This document shows positions 8,720-16,938 of a stretch of DNA of 64,000 nt, piece by piece (the stretch's first letter is position 1; each line of letters begins with the position of its first letter). Below the pieces are notes generated by a model that saw only the letters and a list, made by a program, of their open reading frames with translations, ran no database searches and was not told the DNA's origin. This DNA is from Tissierellia bacterium (lineage in GTDB: Bacteria > Bacillota > Clostridia > Tissierellales > Peptoniphilaceae): NCBI GenBank assembly GCA_030538075.1, contig JAUNUQ010000012.1:1-64000 (forward strand). The letters are read 5' to 3'. The position numbers were made by a program, and so were the translations under genes.

Positions 8720-8757
8720 AACAGCACCAGATGAGCACACATCTGGTGCTGTTTCAT
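8720..8757 (+). terminator. Intrinsic terminator downstream of the surface protein
   Basis: AACAGCACCAGAT (8720-8732) pairs perfectly with ATCTGGTGCTGTT (8741-8753), followed by a short T-rich stretch. The 150 bases between the stop codon and this hairpin show no gene or recognisable RNA. Confidence 0.75.
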
Positions 8758-8802
8758 TTGAATCCAGTATTCATTTCTTACGAACATAAAAAACTATAAA
8801 TA

Positions 8803-8832
8803 TTAACCGACGGAGAACATATGTGATAAAAT
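8803..8832 (+). promoter_or_regulatory. Candidate promoter of the lipoprotein gene
   Basis: Extended -10 TGATAAAAT (TG at 8824-8825, TAAAAT at 8827-8832) with a weak -35 TTAACC (8803-8808). It lies 32 bases before the ATG. Confidence 0.5.
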
Positions 8833-8863
8833 ACTATTATGAACTATGTGAAAGGAGAATGAA

Positions 8864-9688
8864 ATGAAAAAGATATTGAGTGTCTTGATGATTTCAGCGC
8901 TGCTGATATTGTCAGGATGTGATCAACAACAGACGAATACGGCAGGGGAACAGCAGGCGGTCGCGGAACAGCCAACTGAAAACATGACTGCTGGTCAGAT
9001 CTTAGCGAAGGCTCAAGAGATGAATAAAGATATTTCCAGCATTGAGGCGACGATGTTCACCACGATGAAGATGATTGGTACAGATATGCCCGAGGATGCG
9101 ATCAAGATGGACATGGATATGAAGTTCAATCTTGAACCGCTGTTCATGCATATGGTCATGGATATGGGTGAAACGGCTGGGGTCCAAATGGGTCAGGTGG
9201 AAATGTATATGGACAAGGAGTTCATGTATATGCAAATCCCCGGCAGCGAGACGACTTCATGGATAAAGATGAAGCAAGACGAGGCATTTATGGACCCAGA
9301 TCAGTATCTGGAGAGTTTCAATGCCGATGAATACCTCAGTATTATGAAAGAGGTAGAGAAGGACTTCACAGTTGAAGATACGGAAGAGGGATATCTGTTG
9401 ACTTATCAGGGAGACGGACAGGCCCTGATGGAGCAGGTTCTAAAGAACTCTCCGATAATGGATGGCGAAGAAATGCCTGAGATTAAGATCAATGCTCTGG
9501 ATTACAAATACCTTTTGAACAAGACCACTTATGAACCCATTCGATTGGATATGGATGCGGAGTACCAAATCGAAGAGGGAGAGACCCCTATGACGATTCA
9601 GCAGACGATGAAGATGGATTACAAGAGTCTCAACCAGCCGATCGACATGACGATTCCCCAAGAAGCATTGGATGCAGTGGAACAATAG
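8864..9688 (+). CDS. Met-rich lipoprotein of LolA/DUF6612-like type
   Basis: 274 aa. The N-terminus is a lipoprotein signal with lipobox LSGC (lipidated Cys at C19), then a Gln/Thr/Glu-rich linker to about residue 40. The mature part has alternating strands with a striking density of Met and Asp/Glu (for example KMDMDMKF), resembling the one-sided beta-barrel of LolA-type or DUF6612 lipoproteins. No catalytic motif is seen. Start ATG follows AAAGGAG. It is a single-gene unit between a terminator upstream and the arg leader downstream. Function unknown; a role in binding a hydrophobic ligand or in envelope maintenance would be a guess from fold alone. Confidence 0.75.
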   Translation: MKKILSVLMISALLILSGCDQQQTNTAGEQQAVAEQPTENMTAGQILAKAQEMNKDISSIEATMFTTMKMIGTDMPEDAIKMDMDMKFNLEPLFMHMVMDMGETAGVQMGQVEMYMDKEFMYMQIPGSETTSWIKMKQDEAFMDPDQYLESFNADEYLSIMKEVEKDFTVEDTEEGYLLTYQGDGQALMEQVLKNSPIMDGEEMPEIKINALDYKYLLNKTTYEPIRLDMDAEYQIEEGETPMTIQQTMKMDYKSLNQPIDMTIPQEALDAVEQ

Positions 9689-9719
9689 GGGAAATTTAGA
9701 AAGTTGACGATCTGTTCGT

Positions 9720-9756
9720 GATCTCCGCCTGGAAAGCACAAATACAGGCGGAGATC
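9720..9756 (+). terminator. Hairpin after the lipoprotein gene, possible weak terminator
   Basis: GATCTCCGCCTG (9720-9731) pairs perfectly with CAGGCGGAGATC (9745-9756). There is no following U-run, so termination is uncertain. Confidence 0.4.
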
Positions 9757-9795
9757 GCGGATAATAGGCCATTTTGATAATTTATTAAGTCCTAG

Positions 9796-9824
9796 TTGAC
9801 AATTGGATTTTCTTGCACTATAAT
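9796..9824 (+). promoter_or_regulatory. Consensus promoter of the argGH T-box leader
   Basis: TTGACA (9796-9801), 17-base spacer, TATAAT (9819-9824): a perfect sigma-A consensus. Transcription should begin near 9831. Confidence 0.9.
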
Positions 9825-9830
9825 TAACAT

Positions 9831-10072
9831 TGATTCGTTGAAATGTGTAGTAGCACTGTGGAAGCACCCCAGAGAGGCCGAAAAGGTGAGAGCGGCTGTC
9901 GTGGAAGCAGCGTGAAATAGGAACATGGAGAAGATATGGTGAGCGAGGTATTGTGAGCCCTATCCGTATGCCTGCGTTAAAGGTTGAAGTGGACGACAAT
10001 CGTCGTCAAAAGGAGTGGCACCGCGGATGGTATTCGTCTCTTTTCTCATGGTTGAGAAGAGGGGCTTTTTTA
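9831..10072 (+). promoter_or_regulatory. T-box riboswitch leader of argGH, probably arginine-specific
   Basis: The T-box core is seen as GGAGTGGCACCGCGG (~10012-10026), complementary to the NCCA end of uncharged tRNA. Stem I conserved blocks are AGAGAGGCCG (9871-9880) and GGTGAGAGCGGC (9885-9896). A loop-E-like pair AGTA (9849-9852) and GAA (9914-9916) frames a specifier region; the best candidate codon is AGG (Arg, 9919-9921), with AGA at 9929-9931 as a less likely alternative. A terminator hairpin (stem ~10037-10064) and T-run follow. Uncharged tRNA-Arg would favour the antiterminator and switch on argG-argH. The T-box is certain; the specifier assignment is read by eye. Confidence 0.88.
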
Positions 10073-10087
10073 TTTTAGGAGGGAAAT

Positions 10088-11308
10088 ATGGAAAAGTTGG
10101 ATTTAAAAAAGGTCATTTTAGCCTATTCCGGCGGATTGGATACGTCGATCATCATCACCTGGCTAAAGGAAAACTATGGTTGTGAAGTGGTCTGTGTAGC
10201 TGCGGATGTGGGACAGGAGGAGGAATTAGATGGACTGGAGGAAAAGGCCATCAATTCAGGAGCTTCCAAACTCTATATCGAAGATCTGATTGATGAATTT
10301 ATCGATGATTTCGCCTTTGCTACACTGAAAGCCGGTGCGAAATACGAAAAGGACTATTTGTTGGGAACGGCGATAGCCAGACCATTGATCGCAAAGCGAC
10401 TCGTAGAAATCGCTCACGCAGAAAAGGCAGATGCCATCGTGCATGGCTGCACGGGAAAAGGAAATGATCAGGTCCGTTTTGAACTGGGAATTCGAGCTTT
10501 CGATGCGGAGATTCCGATTCTTGCACCATGGAGGGTTTGGGAGATCAAATCCAGGGATGACGAGTTGGCATATGCAGAAAAACACGGGATTCCGATTAAG
10601 AGATCTGGAGACAGCTCTTATTCCGAAGACCGAAACCTATGGCATATCTCCCATGAGGGTTTGGAACTGGAAGACCCTGAGGCAGAACCCAATTGGAAAA
10701 ATATGTTGACCCTGAGTGTCAATCCAGAGGATGCACCCGACGAGGCGACTTATGTGACGATTGACTTCGAAAAGGGCGTGCCCGTTGCAGTGAATGGGGA
10801 AAAGATGAAGGGCTCTGATATTGTCCGTAAACTGAACAAGATCGGTGGAGCCAATGGGATCGGAATCGACGATATCGTAGAAAATAGGCTCGTAGGCATG
10901 AAGGTTCGAGGGGTCTATGAGAATCCAGGAGCGACCATTTTGTATCGTGCGCATTCCTTCTTGGAGGCTTTGACCGTAGATCGGGATACGATGCAGTATA
11001 AGATTGAAGTGGCAAATGTCTTGGCAGAGCTGATCTATAATGGTAAGTGGTTTACGACCCTTCGAAATTCCATTGCCGCTTTTATTAATGTGACACAGGA
11101 GACGGTCACCGGAACGGTAAAATTGAAGCTGTATAAGGGCAATGTCATCAATGCTGGCGCCAGCTCTCCCTTCACTCTGTACCATGAGCAATACGCGACC
11201 TTCGGAGAAGACGGCGTCTACGATCAGACGGATAGTCAGGGCTTTGTAAACCTATATGCACTGCCCATTAAAGTTCAGACGATGATGCGAGAAAATTTAA
11301 AGAAGTAA
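10088..11308 (+). CDS. argG: Argininosuccinate synthase
   Basis: 406 aa, the usual length. It joins citrulline and aspartate with ATP to give argininosuccinate, the penultimate step of arginine synthesis, in the cytoplasm. The PP-loop ATP-binding motif AYSGGLDTS is at residues ~13-21, followed by the [14 protein letters not shown] block near 118 and SYSEDRNLW near 178. ATG follows AGGAGGG. The gene is the first of the T-box-controlled unit and is followed by argH. It has no unusual features. Confidence 0.98.
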   Translation: MEKLDLKKVILAYSGGLDTSIIITWLKENYGCEVVCVAADVGQEEELDGLEEKAINSGASKLYIEDLIDEFIDDFAFATLKAGAKYEKDYLLGTAIARPLIAKRLVEIAHAEKADAIVHGCTGKGNDQVRFELGIRAFDAEIPILAPWRVWEIKSRDDELAYAEKHGIPIKRSGDSSYSEDRNLWHISHEGLELEDPEAEPNWKNMLTLSVNPEDAPDEATYVTIDFEKGVPVAVNGEKMKGSDIVRKLNKIGGANGIGIDDIVENRLVGMKVRGVYENPGATILYRAHSFLEALTVDRDTMQYKIEVANVLAELIYNGKWFTTLRNSIAAFINVTQETVTGTVKLKLYKGNVINAGASSPFTLYHEQYATFGEDGVYDQTDSQGFVNLYALPIKVQTMMRENLKK

Positions 11309-11386
11309 TCAGTGGGATTTGATTGTGCCCTCATGATGGTCTGATGGCATAATTCAATTCCACAAATGAAAAAGGAGAGTTCGAAA

Positions 11387-12799
11387 ATGGGTATTTGGAG
11401 TGGTCGTTTTTCTAAGGAGATCAACAGCATAGCAAATGAGTTCAATTCCTCAATTGGAGTGGATCATGTGATGTTTGCCCAGGATATCCAGGGCTCCATT
11501 GCCCATGTTCAGATGCTAGGACGACTGGAGATCATCCCACAGGAGGATGCTGAGGTCATCGAACGGGGACTAAAGGGCATCTTGGAAGACATACAGTCTG
11601 GGGAGCTGGAGATTGATCTGGGAGCCGAGGACATTCATATGTTTGTAGAGCAGGTGCTCACCCAGCGGATAGGAGAACCTGGAAAGAAGCTCCACACTGG
11701 TCGATCCCGGAATGACCAGGTAGTCACGGATCTCAGGCTCTATCTACGGGAGCAGACAGACGAGATCTTTCACAGGCTGCTGGCCTTACTGGAGACCTTG
11801 CTGAGCCGCTCCGAGGAATTTGCAGGTCAGATCATGCCTGGGTATACCCACCTACAGCCGGCTCAGCCCGTCACTTTTGGTCATTATCTATTGGCCTATG
11901 TGCAGATGCTTCTGAGGGATGCCGACAGGCTATTGGATTATCGCCGTAGGATGAACGAATGCCCTCTGGGAGCAGGAGCCCTCGCGACCACGACCTATCC
12001 CATCGACCGCCATCTGACAGCTGGTCTACTAGAATTTACAAGGCCGATGCGCAACAGTATGGACGCCGTCTCCGACCGAGATTTTGTGATTGAACTGGAG
12101 TTTGTGATCTCCATGTGCATGATGCATCTGTCTCGTCTCAGCGAAGAGATCATCCTGTTCTCCACCCAGGAATTCTCCTTTATCGAGCTGGATGACTCCT
12201 TCTCGACGGGGTCTTCCATCATGCCACAGAAGAAAAATCCAGATATGGCAGAACTGACCAGGGGTAAAACAGGTACAGTCATCGGTTACTTGATGGGAAT
12301 GCTGACGACGATGAAGGGACTGCCCCTCGCCTATAATAAGGACATGCAAGAGGACAAGAAGGCGGTCTTTGATGCAGTGGATACCATGAAAAAGATCTTG
12401 GTGATCTTCGATGGGATGCTGGGAACGATGCGGGTGGACAGGATTCGAATGCGTGAACAGGCGAAATATGGATATATCAATGCTACGGATTTAGCGGATT
12501 ATCTGGCGCAAAAGGGCATGGCCTTTCGTGATGCCTATGTAATCGTGGGGAATATCGTCCGGGATGCAGTAGAAAAGCGGGTTTCCCTAGAGGAGCTGCC
12601 CCTGGACTACTACCAGTCCTACACGCAGCTATTTGGAGCAGACCTATATCCCTATCTAGAGCTGGAAGCGGCCGTCCAAAGGCGCAAGGTCTTTGGCGGA
12701 CCATCAGAAGAGTCAATCCGAAGACAGATCATCGAGTCCAAGGAGGACCTTCGCAGATTTAGAGAACAGCTGCTCGAGATGGGTGGCAATATGGATTAA
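11387..12799 (+). CDS. argH: Argininosuccinate lyase
   Basis: 470 aa from the start chosen here. An in-frame ATG lies at 11366, but AAAGGAG sits 9 bases before the ATG at 11387 and the resulting MGIWSGRF matches the family N-terminus (WGGRF). It cleaves argininosuccinate to arginine and fumarate. Seen: HTGRSRNDQ, the HLQPAQPVTFGH block and the fumarase/aspartase-superfamily signature GSSIMPQKKNPD near residue 277. It lies 78 bases after argG in the same T-box-regulated transcript and is followed by a strong terminator. Confidence 0.97.
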   Translation: MGIWSGRFSKEINSIANEFNSSIGVDHVMFAQDIQGSIAHVQMLGRLEIIPQEDAEVIERGLKGILEDIQSGELEIDLGAEDIHMFVEQVLTQRIGEPGKKLHTGRSRNDQVVTDLRLYLREQTDEIFHRLLALLETLLSRSEEFAGQIMPGYTHLQPAQPVTFGHYLLAYVQMLLRDADRLLDYRRRMNECPLGAGALATTTYPIDRHLTAGLLEFTRPMRNSMDAVSDRDFVIELEFVISMCMMHLSRLSEEIILFSTQEFSFIELDDSFSTGSSIMPQKKNPDMAELTRGKTGTVIGYLMGMLTTMKGLPLAYNKDMQEDKKAVFDAVDTMKKILVIFDGMLGTMRVDRIRMREQAKYGYINATDLADYLAQKGMAFRDAYVIVGNIVRDAVEKRVSLEELPLDYYQSYTQLFGADLYPYLELEAAVQRRKVFGGPSEESIRRQIIESKEDLRRFREQLLEMGGNMD

Positions 12800-12804
12800 G
12801 AAAA

Positions 12805-12838
12805 GCGGAGTCTCGACCATTCGAGACTCCGCCATTTT
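12805..12838 (+). terminator. Terminator between argH and the convergent cob genes
   Basis: GCGGAGTCTCGA (12805-12816) pairs perfectly with TCGAGACTCCGC (12821-12832), then CATTTTAT. It sits between two converging units. On the minus strand the arm is followed by TTTTC, so it may act both ways. Confidence 0.85.
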
Positions 12839-13148
12839 ATTTACCTAATTCGGAAGCAGCAGCTTCTTTTTCTGCGCGGTTCTTGGCGATCTCCCTTTCG
12901 ACTGCCTTTACAAAGACCTCTTCTCGCAGGAGATTATTGATATGATCATAGCCGGCGGGACGGTGGGGGACGATGCAGTTCGAGCAGTCCTTAATTCCGT
13001 TATGATAGGTCGGATTGCCCTTGCAGTCTTCGATGAGAAAAAGAGGGCAATAGCAGAACAGACAGTTGAATTCCTCTTCGTTTTCCACCTTGTGACAGGG
13101 GAAGTACTGACAGGCCGTGTTTCGAAAAAATCGATAGCTATTTTCCAA
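12837..13148 (-). CDS. Cysteine-rich small domain protein next to cobalamin genes
   Basis: 103 aa. The first ~70 residues hold eight cysteines (C13, C18, C29, C32, C34, C42, C55, C58) in the pattern of the cysteine-rich small domain family, presumably a metal or cluster site. The last ~30 residues are a charged helix rich in Glu, Lys and Ala. The gene overlaps the end of cobD by 11 bases and so ends the cbiB/cobD operon; family members are often found beside cobalamin genes. The molecular role is not known to me. The stop is placed next to the shared terminator. Confidence 0.8.
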   Translation of the reverse strand: MENSYRFFRNTACQYFPCHKVENEEEFNCLFCYCPLFLIEDCKGNPTYHNGIKDCSNCIVPHRPAGYDHINNLLREEVFVKAVEREIAKNRAEKEAAASELGK

Positions 13149-14199
13149 TTTGATTTACCTCCTGTAGGTATTGTAGCAGTCTTTCGTTGTCAGATCTTGA
13201 TTTGACTGCAACGCGGATGTGATGATGGTCAAGTCCTCGGTAGTTGTCGCAGGTTCTCAGGAGCAGTCCCCGTGTTAAAGCTCCCTCGAATAGCTCTACC
13301 GCTGTCATCGAATGGAGTTTCAGCAAGATGAAATTTGCATCGGAGGCATAGGGCTTCAAAAAAGTGAGCTGACTGAGTGCATTCAGCATACGGCTGCGCT
13401 CTTTCCGAATGTATTGTTTCGTCTGGTCGATGTATTTGCGGTCCTGAAAGAGTACGGACCCGGCGATCTCTGCCAGAGCGTTGACCGACCAGGGGTTGAG
13501 CCTTTGGTCTAAAAAGGCCTTCATCCTACTGCTGGTCACTCCATAGCCCAGCCTGAGTCCGGGTATGCCAAAAAACTTCGTAGCCGCGCGGATGACGCTG
13601 ACTCCCTCAAAGCCGAACACACTTGCGATCTGGATGGTATCATAGTTCACATCGGTAAATTCGACAAAGGTCTCATCTAGGATCAGCTCCACCTGGGAAA
13701 TTTGGCACAGGTCGATCAGCTCTAGCATCTGCTCTTCGGTGAACACATATCCCGTGGGATTGCTGGGATTGGCGATGACGAGGGCGGTAGAGGCATCTCG
13801 AGATTCCCGGATATATTCCCCCCAGATATCCAGCATGGGACGCAGCTGTTTATCCATTGGTAGAAAGACCATTTCGAGGCCATGTATATGAGCTCTTAGC
13901 TCGTATTCCACGAAGGAGGGTACGGGTATCAGAACTCTTTTCACACTGGTGAGGATTCCGTCGATCAGTTCCATCGCCCCGTTGCCAACGACTATATTTT
14001 CCGGATCTGCTCCCAGATATTCGCTGAGATGCCCACGTAGAGCCCGATACTGAATATCTGGGTAGCGGTGAACCGAATCGAAGTCCTCTAGGATCTTTGT
14101 CAGCAGGCCCTCAGGATATCCGAGGGGATTGATATTGCTGCTGAAATCGACCAGCTCACCAATCTTTCCATAGGTCCAAATATCTCCGCCGTGGTTCAT
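13138..14199 (-). CDS. cobD: L-threonine-O-3-phosphate decarboxylase (CobD-type PLP enzyme)
   Basis: 353 aa, class I/II aminotransferase fold. It makes (R)-1-amino-2-propanol phosphate, the linker between corrin ring and nucleotide loop. Seen: the N-terminal DFSSNINPLG block typical of CobD, ANPSNPTG (143-150), D175 of the PLP-pyridine site, Schiff-base lysine K208 in AATKFFGIPGLRLGYG and R at the carboxylate-binding C-terminal region (HIRVAVKS). The start overlaps the cbiB stop by 4 bases (ATGA-type), a sign of coupling with the enzyme that uses its product. Histidinol-phosphate aminotransferase is the main look-alike, but the cbiB neighbour and N-terminal block favour CobD. Confidence 0.92.
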   Translation of the reverse strand: MNHGGDIWTYGKIGELVDFSSNINPLGYPEGLLTKILEDFDSVHRYPDIQYRALRGHLSEYLGADPENIVVGNGAMELIDGILTSVKRVLIPVPSFVEYELRAHIHGLEMVFLPMDKQLRPMLDIWGEYIRESRDASTALVIANPSNPTGYVFTEEQMLELIDLCQISQVELILDETFVEFTDVNYDTIQIASVFGFEGVSVIRAATKFFGIPGLRLGYGVTSSRMKAFLDQRLNPWSVNALAEIAGSVLFQDRKYIDQTKQYIRKERSRMLNALSQLTFLKPYASDANFILLKLHSMTAVELFEGALTRGLLLRTCDNYRGLDHHHIRVAVKSRSDNERLLQYLQEVNQIGK

Positions 14200-15137
14200 A
14201 GAAAGATCCCCCGAATCCAGAAATAGTAGACCCCATATAGTATGGCAAACAGAATCTCCGCCCGGTACATGATCTTGACGGAATCATCGATATCCTTCGC
14301 TCGAACAGGGCGCTTTGGATCGCCGATCAGGGGCTTTTCTATATAGATATTCTCATAGAAGGACCCACCTCCGAGCTGAATCCCCAATAGACCTGCCACC
14401 GCGCTCTCGGGATAACCCGCATTGGGGCTGGCATGTTTCTTATGGTCCCTCGCCATGATCTTCAGTCCTCCACCCACATCAAAGCTGAACCATGCAGAAA
14501 AGATCATCAATAGGGCCGTCAATCGCGCGGGAATCCAGTTCACCAGATCATCGATCTTTGCAGGAAAGAAGCCCAAATAGCGGTAACGATCGTTTTTATA
14601 TCCCAACATGGAATCCATGGTGTTGATCATCTTGTAGGTCATGGCAAAGGGAAGGCCGAAGATTAAGTAGAACAGTGGGGCAATCACTCCATCCGATGTG
14701 TTTTCGGCTACGGTTTCAACCGTTGCTCGGATGATGCCCGACTGATTAAGTTTTTCTGTATTTCTTCCGACGATGTATCGAAGGCGCAGTCTGCCTCTTT
14801 CGATAGAGATCTTCATCTCCCTCTTTACGGCTTTGGCTTCAAGACCTAGAGATTTTGCGGCTAAGGTGGTAAAGGCCAGATGGGTGGTCACGATGAATTG
14901 CAGGGGTTTGTTAAACCCCAATGCATTGATCCCCATGCTTACGCCAAAGTAGACAATGAGAACATTCAAAAGTACGATAAAAAGACCTCCCATTCGCAGG
15001 GAAGGCCCCGTTTTACATATTTTTCGAATCAATTTATCCTCGGCACTGATCAGATGTCCCATTAATTTTACGGGATGTGGGAAATTTTGGGGATCTCCCA
15101 AGATCCAATCGGCGACGATTGCTAGCAGTGCAACCAT
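14196..15137 (-). CDS. cbiB: Adenosylcobinamide-phosphate synthase
   Basis: 313 aa, integral membrane enzyme that joins adenosylcobyric acid to aminopropanol phosphate. Seen: DWILGDPQNFPHPVKLMG at the start, ETVAENTSDGVIAPL (~138-152), MDSMLGYKN and SPNAGYPESAVAGLLG (~237-252), all family signatures, with 4-6 hydrophobic segments. It lies 1 base after the CobQ-like gene and overlaps cobD by 4 bases. Typical length; no oddities. Confidence 0.96.
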   Translation of the reverse strand: MVALLAIVADWILGDPQNFPHPVKLMGHLISAEDKLIRKICKTGPSLRMGGLFIVLLNVLIVYFGVSMGINALGFNKPLQFIVTTHLAFTTLAAKSLGLEAKAVKREMKISIERGRLRLRYIVGRNTEKLNQSGIIRATVETVAENTSDGVIAPLFYLIFGLPFAMTYKMINTMDSMLGYKNDRYRYLGFFPAKIDDLVNWIPARLTALLMIFSAWFSFDVGGGLKIMARDHKKHASPNAGYPESAVAGLLGIQLGGGSFYENIYIEKPLIGDPKRPVRAKDIDDSVKIMYRAEILFAILYGVYYFWIRGIFL

Positions 15138-15138
15138 T

Positions 15139-15975
15139 CTAATCCTCTATCCATCTACGTATTGCTTCAATATCTACATGTTTCTCCACCAAATCCGCTA
15201 GGGTATCCAGTTCTTCGGAGAGAATCAAAGGGTCAAAACAACAATTGGCCGTCTTTTGATAGTCGATCAAAGAGTCTTCATCGGCGATTTCCAAATGGAT
15301 AAAGGGAACTACCCCGAGCACCGGAATACCAGTGAGCTCTTCGATCTGACGAAGGCCGGGCTTGAGCAGTTCGATATCACCTCTGAACTTGTTGATAATG
15401 AGCCCTTTTATTCTATCACGGTCAACTTTGGGAATCAACTGAATCGTGCCATATATGGAGGCAAAGACGCCGCCCCGGTCAATATCCGCCACCAATAGGA
15501 CGTCAGCATCGGCGATCCTAGCCATCCCCATATTGACGATGTCGTTTTCCAGCAGATTGATCTCTGCAGGGGAACCAGCCCCTTCAATCAATATGAGCTG
15601 ATGCTGTGACTTCAGTTTCGCAAACAGGTCTATTAGAAAATCCCTTAATTCAATCCGATAGCGGAAATAATCTGAGGCGCCCATTACACCCATCGAATTC
15701 CCCAGCACGAAAACCTCCGAGCCCATGTCCGTCTCCGGCACCAATAGAATGGGGTTCATCTCACTTTGGGGTTCGAGATATGCGGCATAGGCCTGGATAT
15801 ATTGGGCCGTTGCCAAGCGTTTACCATCTTGGGTCCAAAAGTATTTCGAACTCATATTTTGGGATTTGAAGGGGTAGACATCCACTTTGTCCCTGGCGAA
15901 TATCCTGGCTAATGCACTGACCAGGGTGCTCTTTCCGGCAGAGGAGGTCGTTCCTTGAATCATCAGTGGTTTCAT
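15139..15975 (-). CDS. Cobyric acid synthase-like protein lacking the glutamine amidotransferase domain
   Basis: 278 aa, versus about 490-510 for CobQ/CbiP. The N-terminal synthetase domain is complete: QGTTSSAGKST P-loop (7-17), PFKSQNMS, MNPILLVP, VEGAGSPAEINL, the ADIDRGGVFA block and KFRGDI, ending near EDSLI (~235). The next ~200 residues, which should form the GATase domain with the catalytic Cys, are missing. The last ~27 residues (ELDTLADLVEKHVD...) nevertheless resemble the C-terminal tail of full-length CobQ. The frame is intact and cbiB begins 1 base downstream. It could amidate with free ammonia, use a glutaminase encoded elsewhere, or have another role. Family certain; activity as cobyric acid synthase uncertain. 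Confidence 0.85.
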   Translation of the reverse strand: MKPLMIQGTTSSAGKSTLVSALARIFARDKVDVYPFKSQNMSSKYFWTQDGKRLATAQYIQAYAAYLEPQSEMNPILLVPETDMGSEVFVLGNSMGVMGASDYFRYRIELRDFLIDLFAKLKSQHQLILIEGAGSPAEINLLENDIVNMGMARIADADVLLVADIDRGGVFASIYGTIQLIPKVDRDRIKGLIINKFRGDIELLKPGLRQIEELTGIPVLGVVPFIHLEIADEDSLIDYQKTANCCFDPLILSEELDTLADLVEKHVDIEAIRRWIED

Positions 15976-16028
15976 AGATACCTCGAGATAAATTTATTAA
16001 ATGAATTCTAAGTTAAAAATATAGAAAT

Positions 16029-16057
16029 TTCGCAGTTGCGATCTCATCTAGTATAAT
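16029..16057 (+). promoter_or_regulatory. Promoter of cutC
   Basis: TTCGCA (16029-16034), 17-base spacer, TATAAT (16052-16057); the ATG at 16101 is preceded by AAAGGAGG. Confidence 0.65.
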
Positions 16058-16100
16058 AATACCACAGGGTAAAGAGATTAGAAAGGAAAAGGAGGTCCAG

Positions 16101-16835
16101 ATGCGAATCGAAGTTTGTTGTGGGAGTGTTGAGGATGCCCTGATTGCAGAGACATGTGGAGCAGATCAGATTGAGTTTACGACGAGCATGAGCTTAGGTG
16201 GCTTGACCCCCTCCTATGGGATGTTCCATCTGCTCAAAGAGAGGACACAGATCCCTGCTATGGTGATGGTGCGTCCTAGGGAGAGTGGATACTATTATAG
16301 TCAGCTCGAGCGAGAGGTGATGCTACGGGATGCCCGTTATTTTGTGGAGCATGGCGCAGAGGGGATCGTATTTGGGTTTTTACGGGCAGATGGTCGCATT
16401 GATGAGGAGGCTTGCAAGCAGATGATGGAGGTCATCGGCCCGGCGCAGGCGGTCTTCCACCGGGCTTTTGACCTGGTTCCCGATCCATACGAGGCCCTTG
16501 AACAATTAATCCGGTTGGGCTTTCGGCGAATTTTGACCAAGGGTCAGAAGAATACCCTGGAAGAGGGGCAAGCTCTGATGGACCAGCTGCGGGTCCAAGC
16601 GAAAGGCCGGATCGAATTCATCTCTGGCGGGGTGAGGGAGCATAATCTATGGTGGTTGAAGGAGATCGTCAAACCGGAGCAGGTGCATATAGGTGCTTTT
16701 ACGCTGCAAGAGGATCCCACGATGTCCAATCATCCCCAGATCTTCTTTGGAACTGAGGGGAAAAGCGCAGAAACCCACTATCAAACTGTAGACAGAGATA
16801 AGCTGCAGCGGATCATCAATATACTACGAGCATAA
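16101..16835 (+). CDS. cutC: CutC-family TIM-barrel protein
   Basis: 244 aa, usual length of CutC. Seen: the N-terminal IEVCCGSVEDA, GADQIE, LGGLTPS, VMVRPR and the C-terminal FISGGVR blocks that mark the family. CutC was named for copper homeostasis in E. coli, but its enzymatic role is not settled, so the name should not be read as a proven function. It is a single gene with its own promoter, divergent from the cob operon. Confidence 0.93.
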   Translation: MRIEVCCGSVEDALIAETCGADQIEFTTSMSLGGLTPSYGMFHLLKERTQIPAMVMVRPRESGYYYSQLEREVMLRDARYFVEHGAEGIVFGFLRADGRIDEEACKQMMEVIGPAQAVFHRAFDLVPDPYEALEQLIRLGFRRILTKGQKNTLEEGQALMDQLRVQAKGRIEFISGGVREHNLWWLKEIVKPEQVHIGAFTLQEDPTMSNHPQIFFGTEGKSAETHYQTVDRDKLQRIINILRA

Positions 16836-16837
16836 AA

Positions 16838-16877
16838 CCCAAGCCCCTCCAGCATATGGATGCCAGAGGGGCTTGGG
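16838..16877 (-). terminator. Hairpin between cutC and the convergent PTS gene
   Basis: CCCAAGCCCCTC (16838-16849) pairs with GAGGGGCTTGGG (16866-16877). Read on the minus strand it is followed by TTTTATG, so it works best for the PTS gene; it may also stop cutC transcripts. A second small hairpin (CCTGAGAG 16909-16916 / CTCTCAGG 16923-16930) lies nearer the PTS stop codon. Confidence 0.65.
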
Positions 16878-16938
16878 CTACTACAAAATATAGAAGGAAG
16901 TCTAGCAACCTGAGAGGAGAGGCTCTCAGGAAGGAACA

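Noticed and set aside
15139..15975. CobQ GATase domain lost through a frameshift, with its remains downstream
   Set aside because: cbiB starts 1 base after the stop and is complete; no other frame there resembles a GATase. The C-terminal tail of CobQ is already present in the short protein.
12837..16100. Cobalamin riboswitch for the cob genes
   Set aside because: The 125-base gap before the CobQ-like gene is too short and has no B12-box-like sequence; none seen upstream of cobT either.
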